The notes under the pieces are model-generated. The model worked only from the letters and a program-made list of their open reading frames with translations, did not search any database and was not told where the DNA came from. A program made the position numbers and the translations under genes. From Thermodesulfobacteriota bacterium (GTDB taxonomy: Bacteria; Desulfobacterota; SM23-61), in contig JASEHN010000026.1 of NCBI GenBank assembly GCA_030018715.1, forward strand, positions 1-15,019: a stretch of 15,019 nucleotides of DNA, in the 5' to 3' direction. Shown here one piece after another: positions 7,066 to 13,875 of the stretch (positions are counted from its first letter, which is position 1; each line of letters starts with the position of its first letter).

Positions 7066-7944
7066 TCAAGTTTCCCGGCTTCTGGAAAAGTAATTTGAAA
7101 CCAGGGGCCGATGGATGACCCTCCGGCCATCCGGGGAGGGCAACGGAAGGTTGAGCGTTGTATTCAAGAACGTGCGCATGATATTAAAAGTTGCCCCCCA
7201 GAGGATTTCCTCTTCTCCATCCTGGTCATAAACAAAACAGGGAAATTCCCATGGGTCAGGAATCCCGTGGGCAGTTAGAGTTTCCGGAACTTTCAGGGAA
7301 TAAATGGCGTAGTTATCGGGCCGGAAAAAAGCCTTAAGGGGAATGGACACGATTTTTTCCACTTCCCAGCTTAACTTAGTTTGCCAGGGCTGTTTCACTC
7401 TTCCCACGACCGGAAAAATGATCCAGCGGCGTGATTGCAAGCGATAGGGCTGTAAAGGCCCCCAAAATTCTACGTTGAACGGGCTTAAACGGATCTCTTC
7501 CCAGCTCTCTCGCAGGGCGTTGCCCAAAAAGAAAAGGATTTTTTCATAGACCGCTTTTCCTCTTTGCCTGGCTCGCTCGCAGGCCAATCCCTTGGCCCAC
7601 GGGAGAAGCCCCACCTTTAAAATATGTTGGGATATCCTGTCTAGAACCGGATGAATCCCCCCGCCCGGAGCGCAGAGGTCCCCGCCTTGCTGAACCCTCT
7701 TAGACCGTTTATTCAGGAGAACAATATACTGACCTGAACGATCCCTGTTTCCCTTCTTTTCCTCAGAAAAATAAAGCGGCAGGAGAACTCCCGCGCCCTC
7801 CCAGGGTGTTAGGGAACTCCTCTGTTTTCCGATAAATTCAAGCTGCTCCAGATAGTCCAGGGGCGCTTGGGCCAGGGCTTCGATTACGTGTTTGCGGAAT
7901 CTTTCTTGATCATACAAGACCGACAGGTCCATGGAAGACAGCAT
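7066..7944 (-). CDS. NUDIX hydrolase, CoA-pyrophosphatase-like, with interrupted box
   Basis: A NUDIX fold hydrolase expected to cleave a nucleoside-diphosphate-linked compound. With the start used here it has 292 residues. The segment from LLNKRSKRV to DLCAPGGGIHPVLD (about 77-102) resembles the NudL/CoA-pyrophosphatase entry (LL..RS...PGG...D). The metal-binding helix ALRESWEEIRL comes only at about 143-153, so the NUDIX box is split by an insertion of roughly 35-40 residues. The typical FPVVGRV strand follows. Start choice is uncertain: ATG 7944, ATG 7932 and TTG 7968 are all in frame and none has a good ribosome binding site. The final stop lies 44 bases before the dehydrogenase gene. The fold is fairly certain, the substrate unknown. 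Confidence 0.82.
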   Translation of the reverse strand: MLSSMDLSVLYDQERFRKHVIEALAQAPLDYLEQLEFIGKQRSSLTPWEGAGVLLPLYFSEEKKGNRDRSGQYIVLLNKRSKRVQQGGDLCAPGGGIHPVLDRISQHILKVGLLPWAKGLACERARQRGKAVYEKILFFLGNALRESWEEIRLSPFNVEFWGPLQPYRLQSRRWIIFPVVGRVKQPWQTKLSWEVEKIVSIPLKAFFRPDNYAIYSLKVPETLTAHGIPDPWEFPCFVYDQDGEEEILWGATFNIMRTFLNTTLNLPLPSPDGRRVIHRPLVSNYFSRSRET

Positions 7945-8001
7945 AACGAAAAAGGGGAGGAAAGGCAAGAGAATGCAGAATTAAGGAGTGAGGAACCAGA
8001 C

Positions 8002-8069
8002 GACAGAAGTCAGAAGGCAGAAGTCAGAATAAATACTTTCCTTTTGTATTCTGTCTCCTGACTTCTGGC
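8002..8069. repeat. inverted repeat between yraN and the NUDIX gene
   Basis: The right arm 8046-8069 (GTATTCTGTCTCCTGACTTC and four more bases) is imperfectly complementary to 8002-8035, which itself holds two copies of CAGAAGTCAGAA-type sequence. The arm is followed by seven Ts (8070-8076) that run into the yraN stop codon on the other strand. It has a terminator-like shape only for plus-strand transcription, where no gene precedes it, so a dispersed repeat is the better reading. Confidence 0.65.
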
Positions 8070-8074
8070 TTTTT

Positions 8075-8446
8075 TTATTGGTAGCAGAGTTCAAAGGCGT
8101 TGCGAATAACTTCAATCCGCGGGGCGGGAGGGATGAGTTCCACGGCCACGACGTCAAACCTGGCCGGAACGTGGTGAAGATTTTTTTGATTAAGATAGGT
8201 CAGGGCTACTTTAGAAAGCTGGCGCTGCTTCCTTTCATTCACCGCAGCCGCCGGCCCTCCGAAATCTTTTGTGGCCCGGGTTTTTACCTCGATGAAGACC
8301 AGGGTGTTTTTATCCCGGGCGATGACGTCGATCTCTCCCAGGCGGCATTTAAAATTCCGCTCCAGGATCCTGTATTTCAAAGCCTTGAGCTGGGTCAGGG
8401 CCAGTTCTTCACCCTTTTTGCCGAGAGAGAGTCGCTCTTGGGTCAT
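8075..8446 (-). CDS. yraN: YraN/UPF0102 family nuclease-like protein
   Basis: A member of the UPF0102 family, whose fold is related to Holliday-junction-resolvase-type (PD-(D/E)xK) nucleases; its exact role is unknown. The 123 residues carry the family motifs GEIDVIA (37-43) and VFIEVKTR (50-57), giving candidate metal ligands D40 and E53 and catalytic K55. Length is typical (about 115-130). The ATG at 8446 overlaps the rnhB stop by four bases (ATGA), so translation is probably coupled. The neighbourhood after rnhB is the usual one for this family. Confidence 0.92.
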   Translation of the reverse strand: MTQERLSLGKKGEELALTQLKALKYRILERNFKCRLGEIDVIARDKNTLVFIEVKTRATKDFGGPAAAVNERKQRQLSKVALTYLNQKNLHHVPARFDVVAVELIPPAPRIEVIRNAFELCYQ

Positions 8447-9045
8447 AGGCGAGAGAGCTGATAGATCGGCTTGAAAGATTGCCGGTGGATAGGACAGCAG
8501 CCATGCTGGAGAATGGCCTGCAGGTGTTCTTTTGTCCCGTAACCCTTGTGCCGGGCAAAATTATACTGGGGGTACTCCTTATGGTAACCCAGCATCAGGC
8601 GGTCACGGGTAACCTTGGCCACGATCGAGGCTGCCGCGATGGACTGGCAGCGCTGGTCTCCTTTAGGAATCGCCCGTTGGGCCAGCGGAAGGTTTATAGA
8701 ATGGATGCCGTCGATCAAAAGAAAATCGGGAGAAAGCTGAAGGTTTTCCACAGCCAGCTCCATGGCTTTCAAGGAGGCCTGGAGTATGTTCAGGCGGTCA
8801 ATATCCTTAACCCCAATGATCCCGACCCCAACCGCCGCTCCCTGTTTAAGAATTAGCGGATAAATTTTTTTCCTCTGTTCGGCGGAAAGCCTCTTGGAAT
8901 CATCGATGCCCTGCAGGATTCCGGCGGAGGAGAGAACCACGGCCGCAGCCACTACCGGGCCGGCTAAGGGACCTCTTCCGGCTTCATCCACCCCGGCGAT
9001 GACCCGATACCCCTGGGAACGAACCTCTTCCTCAAAAGGCTCCAC
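8443..9045 (-). CDS. rnhB: ribonuclease HII
   Basis: Endonuclease that cuts the RNA strand of RNA-DNA hybrids and single ribonucleotides embedded in DNA. The 200-residue product has the DEAGRGPLAGP signature at 20-30 and the four catalytic acids D20, E21, D112 and D130, spaced exactly as in the E. coli enzyme, plus QSIAAASIVAKVTRD. The start is a GTG at 9045 with GGGGAG five bases upstream, just after the rplS stop (12-base gap). The tight spacing on both sides shows it belongs to the ribosomal operon. Confidence 0.97.
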   Translation of the reverse strand: MEPFEEEVRSQGYRVIAGVDEAGRGPLAGPVVAAAVVLSSAGILQGIDDSKRLSAEQRKKIYPLILKQGAAVGVGIIGVKDIDRLNILQASLKAMELAVENLQLSPDFLLIDGIHSINLPLAQRAIPKGDQRCQSIAAASIVAKVTRDRLMLGYHKEYPQYNFARHKGYGTKEHLQAILQHGCCPIHRQSFKPIYQLSRL

Positions 9046-9057
9046 TCAACTCCCCGC

Positions 9058-9405
9058 TTAATTGGCTCTCAGTTCCTTGATCCTGGCGGCCTTTCCTTTA
9101 AGCTGCCTCAGGTAATAGAGTTTTGCCCGGCGGACCTTTCCTCGTTGCACCACCTCGACGCGGTCGATGGCCGGAGAATGAGTCGGGAAAATCCGCTCTA
9201 CCCCTATGCCGTAAGAAACCTTGCGCACGGTGAAGCTGGACCGGCTGGCTCCCCGCCGTTTGCGGATGACCGTGCCCTCAAATACCTGGATCCGTTCTTT
9301 TTCGCCCTCTTTGATCTTCACGTGGACTTTGACCGTATCCCCGGGGCGAAAATCGGGGAGGTCCGTGCGCATTTGTTCTTTTTCCAATTGTTCCAGAGCT
9401 CTCAT
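9058..9405 (-). CDS. rplS: 50S ribosomal protein L19
   Basis: Large-subunit protein at the 30S-50S interface. The start at ATG 9405 gives 115 residues, the usual length, and has GGAGG (9411-9415 on the minus strand) at good spacing. A TTG at 9417 would begin inside that ribosome binding site and is rejected. Family motifs include FRPGDTVKVHVKIKEG, GTVIRKRRGA and the C-terminal RRAKLYYLRQLKGKAARI. It is separated from trmD by a 108-base gap holding a strong palindrome, and lies 12 bases before rnhB. Confidence 0.98.
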   Translation of the reverse strand: MRALEQLEKEQMRTDLPDFRPGDTVKVHVKIKEGEKERIQVFEGTVIRKRRGASRSSFTVRKVSYGIGVERIFPTHSPAIDRVEVVQRGKVRRAKLYYLRQLKGKAARIKELRAN

Positions 9406-9440
9406 GACAACCTCCAAATGTCTCGATCTATTTATAACGA

Positions 9441-9493
9441 TTCACCGCAGAGACCGCTGAGGACGCCTCGGCGGTCTCTGCGCGATCCGCGGT
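9441..9493. repeat. strong palindrome between trmD and rplS
   Basis: GCAGAGACCGCTGAGG (9447-9462) pairs with 9466-9481 at 15 of 16 positions around a 3-base loop; outer CACCGC (9443-9448) can also reach GCGGT further out. No T-run follows on either strand. The left arm resembles 3105-3124, and the right arm CCTCGGCGGTCTCTG resembles 3235-3250 (CCTCGGTGATCTCTG), so the same repeat family occurs in both operons. Inside this operon it could pause transcription or mark an mRNA processing point between trmD and rplS. Confidence 0.85.
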
Positions 9494-9513
9494 AAAAGTT
9501 TTCCTCGCGCTTT

Positions 9514-10260
9514 TTATCCGCCGGCCATTCCTTCCTGGGTTTGCAGCTCCCGCAAAAAAGCCCGGTCTTCATCAGAAAGTTGGGCCCGCTCCAGAAGATC
9601 GGGCCGCCGCTGAAAAGTCCGTCTTAAAGATTCTCTCCGCCTCCAGCGGGAAATCTGGGCGTGATTTCCGGAGAGCAGCACCTCTGGCACAGCCATTTCC
9701 CGAAAGACCGGCGGCCGGGTGTATTGGGGATATTCTAAAAGCCCATGGGCAAAGGAATCTTCCTCAACGGATTGCGCACATCCCAAAAAGCCCGGGATAT
9801 ACCGGCTGAGCGCATCAATGAATACCAGCGCCGGAATTTCCCCGCCGGTGAGAACGTAATCTCCGATGGAAATCTCCCGATCCGCCCCGGTCAAATGGAC
9901 CCGTTCGTCAAGACCCTCATAACGCCCGCAAATAAGAACAAAATGTTTTTGCCCGCTCATCTCCCTGGCCATTTGCTGATCAAAGCGCTTCCCCTGAGGC
10001 GTAAGGAGGACCGATAGGGCGTCGGGGTCTTCCGCTTTTACCTCTTCCACTGCGCTTATGATCGGCTCGGGTTTCATGACCATCCCGGACCCGCCCCCGT
10101 ATGGATAATCATCGGTCATCCGGTGTTTGTCCTTAGCGTAGTCGCGCAAATTTTTTACCCGAACCTGGATTAAGCTCTTATCAATGGCCTTTTTCAGCAG
10201 GCTCTCGGCCAAAGGGGAGGTAAAAAACCCCGGGAATATGGTCAGAACGTCAAAGATCAT
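9514..10260 (-). CDS. trmD: tRNA (guanine-N1)-methyltransferase
   Basis: Methylates G37 next to the anticodon using S-adenosylmethionine, which prevents +1 frameshifting. With the ATG at 10260 the protein has 248 residues and starts MIFDVLTIFPGFF like its family; a TTG at 10281 would add seven unlikely residues. The trefoil-knot SPOUT elements are visible: LICGRYEGLDERV and EISIGDYVLTGGEIPALVFI, then the C-terminal LLEYPQYTRPPVFR and RRRESLRRTF. Its start overlaps the end of rimM by 11 bases, indicating coupling. Confidence 0.97.
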   Translation of the reverse strand: MIFDVLTIFPGFFTSPLAESLLKKAIDKSLIQVRVKNLRDYAKDKHRMTDDYPYGGGSGMVMKPEPIISAVEEVKAEDPDALSVLLTPQGKRFDQQMAREMSGQKHFVLICGRYEGLDERVHLTGADREISIGDYVLTGGEIPALVFIDALSRYIPGFLGCAQSVEEDSFAHGLLEYPQYTRPPVFREMAVPEVLLSGNHAQISRWRRRESLRRTFQRRPDLLERAQLSDEDRAFLRELQTQEGMAGG

Positions 10261-10786
10261 CTTCAGGCAACAATCCCTCAAGCGGCCGGATCACCATCGT
10301 TTTGCCCTGAAGGTCCACACGGACCACCACTTCGTCCGTAGCCGGGAGCAGATATTCCTGGTGATCCTTGCGGACAACGAATACATCATTACTCCCTGTG
10401 GGCAGGATCTCTTCCAGCGTCCCTAAGAAAACCCCCTTTTCCGTCTGCACTTCAAGGCCGATGAGTTGATACCAATAAAACTCACCTTCGGGAAGGGCTG
10501 GTAAGGTTTCTTTGGCCACGTAAACCGAACATCCCACCAGTTCCTCGGCTTCTTCGATCCGCCGCACTTCCCTAAAAGATAGAATAGTCGTTTGCCGGTG
10601 GGCCCTGGAAGAAGCAACGGTCAGAGACTTGTTCATTCCCTGTTTGTTCTTAAAATATACAACGCTTCCGGCAGGGAAGGCGGTCGTTTCCCCTCCCGCA
10701 GAAGAAACCCGCACCTGGCCTTTGATCCCCTGAGTCTTGACAACCTGACCGACAAAGAGCAGCGCATCTCCCGTGGCTGGGGTCAC
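10250..10786 (-). CDS. rimM: 16S rRNA processing/30S maturation factor RimM
   Basis: Assists assembly of the 30S head domain and binds S19. The 178-residue product has the N-terminal RimM barrel (GQVVKTQGIKGQVRV, about 13-27) and a C-terminal PRC-barrel domain (about 100-172, EFYWYQLIGLEVQTEKG ... YLLPATDEVV). It starts with a GTG at 10786 that overlaps the khpA stop by four bases; GGAG lies about eight bases upstream within khpA. Length and order (khpA-rimM-trmD) are standard. Confidence 0.96.
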   Translation of the reverse strand: MTPATGDALLFVGQVVKTQGIKGQVRVSSAGGETTAFPAGSVVYFKNKQGMNKSLTVASSRAHRQTTILSFREVRRIEEAEELVGCSVYVAKETLPALPEGEFYWYQLIGLEVQTEKGVFLGTLEEILPTGSNDVFVVRKDHQEYLLPATDEVVVRVDLQGKTMVIRPLEGLLPEDDL

Positions 10787-11019
10787 TCAATAATCTCCAG
10801 ATTAGCCCTTTTACGGATCTTCGTCGAAGCCGCGCTTAAAATCGTCCGCATGGCCCGCGCAGTCCTTCCTTGTTTTCCGATTACCTTACCCAGGTCGTCC
10901 TTGGCAACTTTTAGTTCGATCACCGAGGTTTGTTCTCCTTCCACCACCGAAACTTCTACGGCTTCAGGATGATCTACCAGGGCTTTGGCGATGTACGAGA
11001 TCAAGTCCTTCATCTCCAT
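10783..11019 (-). CDS. khpA: KH-domain RNA-binding protein KhpA
   Basis: Small RNA-binding protein, a single KH domain of 78 residues, with the GxxG loop inside GKVIGKQG (44-51). In other bacteria KhpA works with KhpB in RNA metabolism and cell-size control; a khpB gene is not in this window. ATG 11013 (MKDLISYIAKALVDHPE) is an equally plausible start: GGAG is 9 bases from it but only 3 from ATG 11019. It sits between rpsP and rimM, its usual place. Confidence 0.94.
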   Translation of the reverse strand: MEMKDLISYIAKALVDHPEAVEVSVVEGEQTSVIELKVAKDDLGKVIGKQGRTARAMRTILSAASTKIRKRANLEIIE

Positions 11020-11119
11020 GGAACTCCGCCCCCTTTCTCCGTGAGAAATAACCTTTGGTCAACACCCCGCCAGTCACATTAGCGAAGGGCCAATTTACCT
11101 GGGCGATTACAGAAAAAAT

Positions 11120-11416
11120 TTATGCCGGGGGTAGGCCCGCAGTGCTTGCCGCCACCGACGATCCTTTCCCGCCGCTTATCAAACCCGCCTTCTTCAAAAG
11201 ACTCTTTACCGTATTGGTGGGATGAGCGCCCTTTTTCAACCAAGAAGCGATCCTCTCCTGATTCAGATTAATTGCGGGGGGATTGTGATTCGGATCGTAG
11301 GTTCCCACCACCTCGATGAATCTCCCGTCCCGGGGGAAACGCGAGTCAGCCACCACCAGCCGGTAAAAAGGTTTTTTCTTAGCACCCATGCGCGTCAATC
11401 TAATCGTTACGGCCAT
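11120..11416 (-). CDS. rpsP: 30S ribosomal protein S16
   Basis: Small-subunit protein needed for early 30S assembly. The 98 residues start MAVTIRLTRMGAKKKPFYRL and contain DSRFPRDGRFIEVVGTYDP, the family core; the last 15 or so residues (SSVAASTAGLPPA) are a low-complexity tail. A strong AAGGAGG lies upstream, about 15 bases from the ATG, which is long spacing. khpA follows after a 100-base gap in which I see nothing distinct. Confidence 0.97.
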   Translation of the reverse strand: MAVTIRLTRMGAKKKPFYRLVVADSRFPRDGRFIEVVGTYDPNHNPPAINLNQERIASWLKKGAHPTNTVKSLLKKAGLISGGKGSSVAASTAGLPPA

Positions 11417-11537
11417 GTTGTTCTTTTTTAACCTCCTTAAGATACACTTTTTAACTCAAAATTAGATATTTTATCTCTGCGGAATAAAGTTTTAATTTCC
11501 TCCCTGCGCTCTCGGCAGTGCAGGATATATTCTTTGA

Positions 11538-12866
11538 TCAGGAAAAGAGCCCTCTGGCTATCCCGCGCATCCCGCCCCGTTTGAATTGCCGCAGCATCTT
11601 TTTGGTCTGCAGATACTGTTTGAGCAATTGATTCACATCTTGAACTGTAGTCCCGCTGCCCTTGGCGATGCGCAGGCGCCGGCTGCCGTTCAGAATCTCC
11701 GGCGACCGCCGTTCATCTTTGGTCATGGAGTTGATGATCGCTTCCACTTTGACCAGTTCTTTCTCGCTTCCCTGAAGGTCTTTGGGCAGTTTGAGACGGC
11801 CCATCCCAGGAATCATGGACAAGATTTGCTCCATGGAGCCCATTTTTTTAATCTGCTGTAATTGCTCCCGGAAATCTTCCAGGGTGAAAGTGTCCTTGAG
11901 GAGCTTTTTCTCTAATTCCTGGGCCTTTTGCGTGTCGACGGTCTCTTGGGCTTTCTCGATCAGGGAGAGAACATCGCCCATGCCCAGGATGCGCGAGGCC
12001 ATCCGATCAGGGTGAAAAACCTCCAGAGCATCCAGCTTTTCTCCCACGCCGATGAATTTTATGGGTTTACCGGTAACGGCCTTGATCGACAGAGCTGCCC
12101 CACCCCGGGCATCCCCGTCAAGCTTGGTGAGGATCACCCCGTGGATGTCTAAGGCCTCGTTAAATTTTTGGGCTACATTGACCGCATCCTGACCTGTCAT
12201 GGCATCGGCAACCAGCAGGACTTCCCGGGGGAGGAGCGCCCTTTGAATCTCCTTTAATTCCTCCATTAGGGCCTCATCGATGTGCAAACGTCCGGCTGTG
12301 TCGATGAGCAAAACATCCCCGTTTTCCGCTTCTGCCCAGCGAAGACCTTTCTGACAGATCATCAGAGGTTTTTCCTGGGGGTTGGAGTTAAAAACCGGAA
12401 TACCCATCTGTTCGCCCAATTTCTGCAACTGCTCGATGGCCGCCGGTCTGCGTACATCCGCCGGAATTAGGTGCGGCCGGCGCCCTTTCCCTTTCAGGAA
12501 CCTGCCTAATTTAGCCACGGTCGTGGTCTTACCCGAGCCTTGCAGGCCTACCAGCATAATGGGAATGGGGGGCTTGTAAGAAAGATTGAGTCCGTTGCTG
12601 GCCCCGCCCATGAGAGAAATGAGTTCTTCATGAACGATTTTAACCACCTGCTGAGCAGGGGTGAGGCTTTCTAATACTTCCTTACCAATGGCCCGAGACC
12701 GTATCCGCTCCATGAAATCTTTGACTACCTTAAAATTCACGTCAGCTTCCAGGAGAGCCAGGCGTACCTCTTTCATGGCCTCGTTTATGTTTTGCTCGCT
12801 GAGTTTTCCGTGCCCCCGGAGCTTCTTAAAGACTGAACTCAGTTTGTTGGTCAAGGAGTCAAACAT
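11538..12866 (-). CDS. ffh: signal recognition particle protein Ffh (SRP54)
   Basis: GTPase of the signal recognition particle; binds 4.5S RNA and nascent membrane-protein signal sequences and docks on FtsY. The 442-residue product shows the N helical bundle (1-95), the G domain with P-loop GLQGSGKTT (107-115), DTAGR (189-193) and TKLDGDARGG (247-256), the FIGVGEKLDALEVFHPDRM linker, and a methionine-rich M domain with the RNA-contact RIAKGSG motif. Length is typical. It is the first gene of the minus-strand block, about 120 bases ahead of rpsP. Confidence 0.98.
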   Translation of the reverse strand: MFDSLTNKLSSVFKKLRGHGKLSEQNINEAMKEVRLALLEADVNFKVVKDFMERIRSRAIGKEVLESLTPAQQVVKIVHEELISLMGGASNGLNLSYKPPIPIMLVGLQGSGKTTTVAKLGRFLKGKGRRPHLIPADVRRPAAIEQLQKLGEQMGIPVFNSNPQEKPLMICQKGLRWAEAENGDVLLIDTAGRLHIDEALMEELKEIQRALLPREVLLVADAMTGQDAVNVAQKFNEALDIHGVILTKLDGDARGGAALSIKAVTGKPIKFIGVGEKLDALEVFHPDRMASRILGMGDVLSLIEKAQETVDTQKAQELEKKLLKDTFTLEDFREQLQQIKKMGSMEQILSMIPGMGRLKLPKDLQGSEKELVKVEAIINSMTKDERRSPEILNGSRRLRIAKGSGTTVQDVNQLLKQYLQTKKMLRQFKRGGMRGIARGLFS

Positions 12867-12907
12867 GGCCGCTTTCTTCTCTCGTTTATAAGAAACCTAA
12901 ATGTATT

Positions 12908-12936
12908 AGAGTAATGGATAATCAATTAATGGTCAA
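12908..12936 (-). promoter_or_regulatory. possible promoter of the ffh-rpsP operon
   Basis: On the minus strand TTGACC (12931-12936, 5/6) is followed after 17 bases by TACTCT (12908-12913, 3/6). The start of transcription would fall about 35 bases before the ffh ATG. The -10 match is weak. Confidence 0.35.
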
Positions 12937-13206
12937 GAATAACATACCTATATGGGTTTGCAAAGTAAAAAAGTCCCCGGGCCAACGCAGAGGCGATCAA
13001 TAACCATGGGGTTCCCCAAAAGACAGGGAGGCATGCAAATAATTAATTCATTTGCGACCAGGTCACCAGCCCATACTTGGGCAAAAAATCTGACCTATAT
13101 CAAAGAAAGAGTAAAAACGGGGGAAAACAGATAAAACAGATGTCCTCTGATGATAATCGTGAAGAGGATTCAGACTAAAAAGGTTTCTGCAAATACAAAA
13201 AAGGTT

Positions 13207-13234
13207 TAAGGTATTTTTAAAAGACTGCCGAAAA
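13207..13234 (+). promoter_or_regulatory. possible sigma-28 (FliA-type) promoter
   Basis: GCCGAAAA (13227-13234) matches the sigma-28 -10 consensus GCCGATAA at 7 of 8 positions. TAAGGTAT (13207-13214) matches TAAAGTTT at 6 of 8. The spacer is 12 bases instead of 11. It lies about 45 bases before a FlgM-like gene, the type of gene often under sigma-28 control. Chance occurrence cannot be excluded. Confidence 0.35.
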
Positions 13235-13279
13235 GATGTTTGAAAAGAGCAACCAAATCGGTTCCGTTGAATCAATCAG

Positions 13280-13507
13280 ATGCCTGAGAAAAGAAAAAAA
13301 CAACCCTGTTTCAGCGATAAAGAAATTTTTTCAGATCCATTCCCAGATATGGAAAAAATTTACCATATCCTTGATAATACCCCGGATGTGAGGTTTGAAC
13401 GGGTGCTTGCTCTGAAAAAGTTAATTGAGACTGGCCGGTATCATGTTTCCAATGATGTCCTGGCAGAAAAAATGATCAAAGAATCCCTCCTGGAGCTGAA
13501 AAAATAA
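13280..13507 (+). CDS. flgM: FlgM-like anti-sigma-28 factor
   Basis: FlgM binds and holds off the flagellar sigma factor sigma-28 (FliA) until the hook is complete. In this 75-residue protein the C-terminal segment from DVRFERVLALKKLIETGRYH to about residue 73 lines up with the sigma-binding half of Salmonella FlgM (D-x-x-x-ERV-x-ALK-x-x-I-x-x-G, then A and an I/L-x-E helix). The N-terminal half is shorter than usual (family about 90-100 residues) and is charged (MPEKRKKQ). An in-frame stop at 13268-13270 means the start cannot lie further upstream. No Shine-Dalgarno sequence is visible. No flgN or other flagellar gene adjoins it; a histidine kinase gene follows. The family call is strong; a role in flagellar control is inferred. 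Confidence 0.82.
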   Translation: MPEKRKKQPCFSDKEIFSDPFPDMEKIYHILDNTPDVRFERVLALKKLIETGRYHVSNDVLAEKMIKESLLELKK

Positions 13508-13875
13508 TCTCATTCTTTCCCAAATCCTATCCCCCGAGCCACGATATAAGCTGTGTTTAACAACAACATGAGTCAAGTGGAAAAGCCCATTATTGAATTT
13601 ATTCAAAAGTGAAGGGGGGGAAAGCGGAGTTTGGTGTTGCATCCCTTTCTTCAGATATGGTATAGAAAATTAAAAATGGAACGGGAAGAATCCGGGCAGT
13701 AAAATAATCGAAACGCCTTGAAGATCAAGCCGTTTTTTGCCCAAAGAGAGGAGAGAGTATTCTGGGTAAGCCTAATAATCTTCCTTCTTCAAAAAAAAAC
13801 CATTTTCTGCCTGAGCCAGAAAAATTTTTAAATGCTTTCATAGACAGGTATCGGTATTCCACCCTGGGGACCTTC
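13508..13875. other. 368-base region before the kinase start codon
   Basis: After the flgM-like stop comes about 130 bases with no recognised element, then a candidate promoter (13638-13666). From 13708 to 13875 the kinase reading frame is open, with GAGAGGAG at 13746-13753 placed 5 bases before ATT (13759) and 8 before CTG (13762). The last part (RYRYSTLGTF, 13846-13875) looks like the first half of the kinase dimerisation helix, so the rightmost third is probably coding. An A9 tract lies at 13791-13799. Confidence 0.55.
13638..13666 (+). promoter_or_regulatory. possible promoter for the kinase-vanZ genes
   Basis: TTGCAT (13638-13643) and TATAGA (13661-13666) are 17 bases apart, and TGG directly before the -10 gives the extended -10 TGn element. 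Transcription would start near 13673, about 85 bases before the probable translation start. Confidence 0.4.

Larger units (their letters stand above)
12867..13279. other. 413-base divergent intergenic region
   Basis: Lies between the diverging ffh and flgM-like genes. It holds a candidate ffh promoter (12908-12936), a near-palindrome GCAAAT-N9-ATTTGC (13035-13055), small dyads such as GGGG-TT-CCCC near 13008-13017 and GCCCA-TACT-TGGGC at 13069-13082, and a candidate sigma-28 promoter (13207-13234). A 60-codon frame at 12952-13134 shows no family resemblance and no ribosome binding site and is not called. Confidence 0.55.

Noticed and set aside
12952..13134. A 60-codon frame between ffh and the flgM-like gene
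   Set aside because: No protein-like pattern, no ribosome binding site, and it crosses several small dyads.
13140..13178. A 12-codon acidic frame (MSSDDNREEDSD)
   Set aside because: Too short to support, no convincing ribosome binding site, and it overlaps a small stem.
13568..13612. A 14-codon frame (MSQVEKPIIEFIQK)
   Set aside because: It looks protein-like but has no ribosome binding site and no recognisable relationship; it could be chance.
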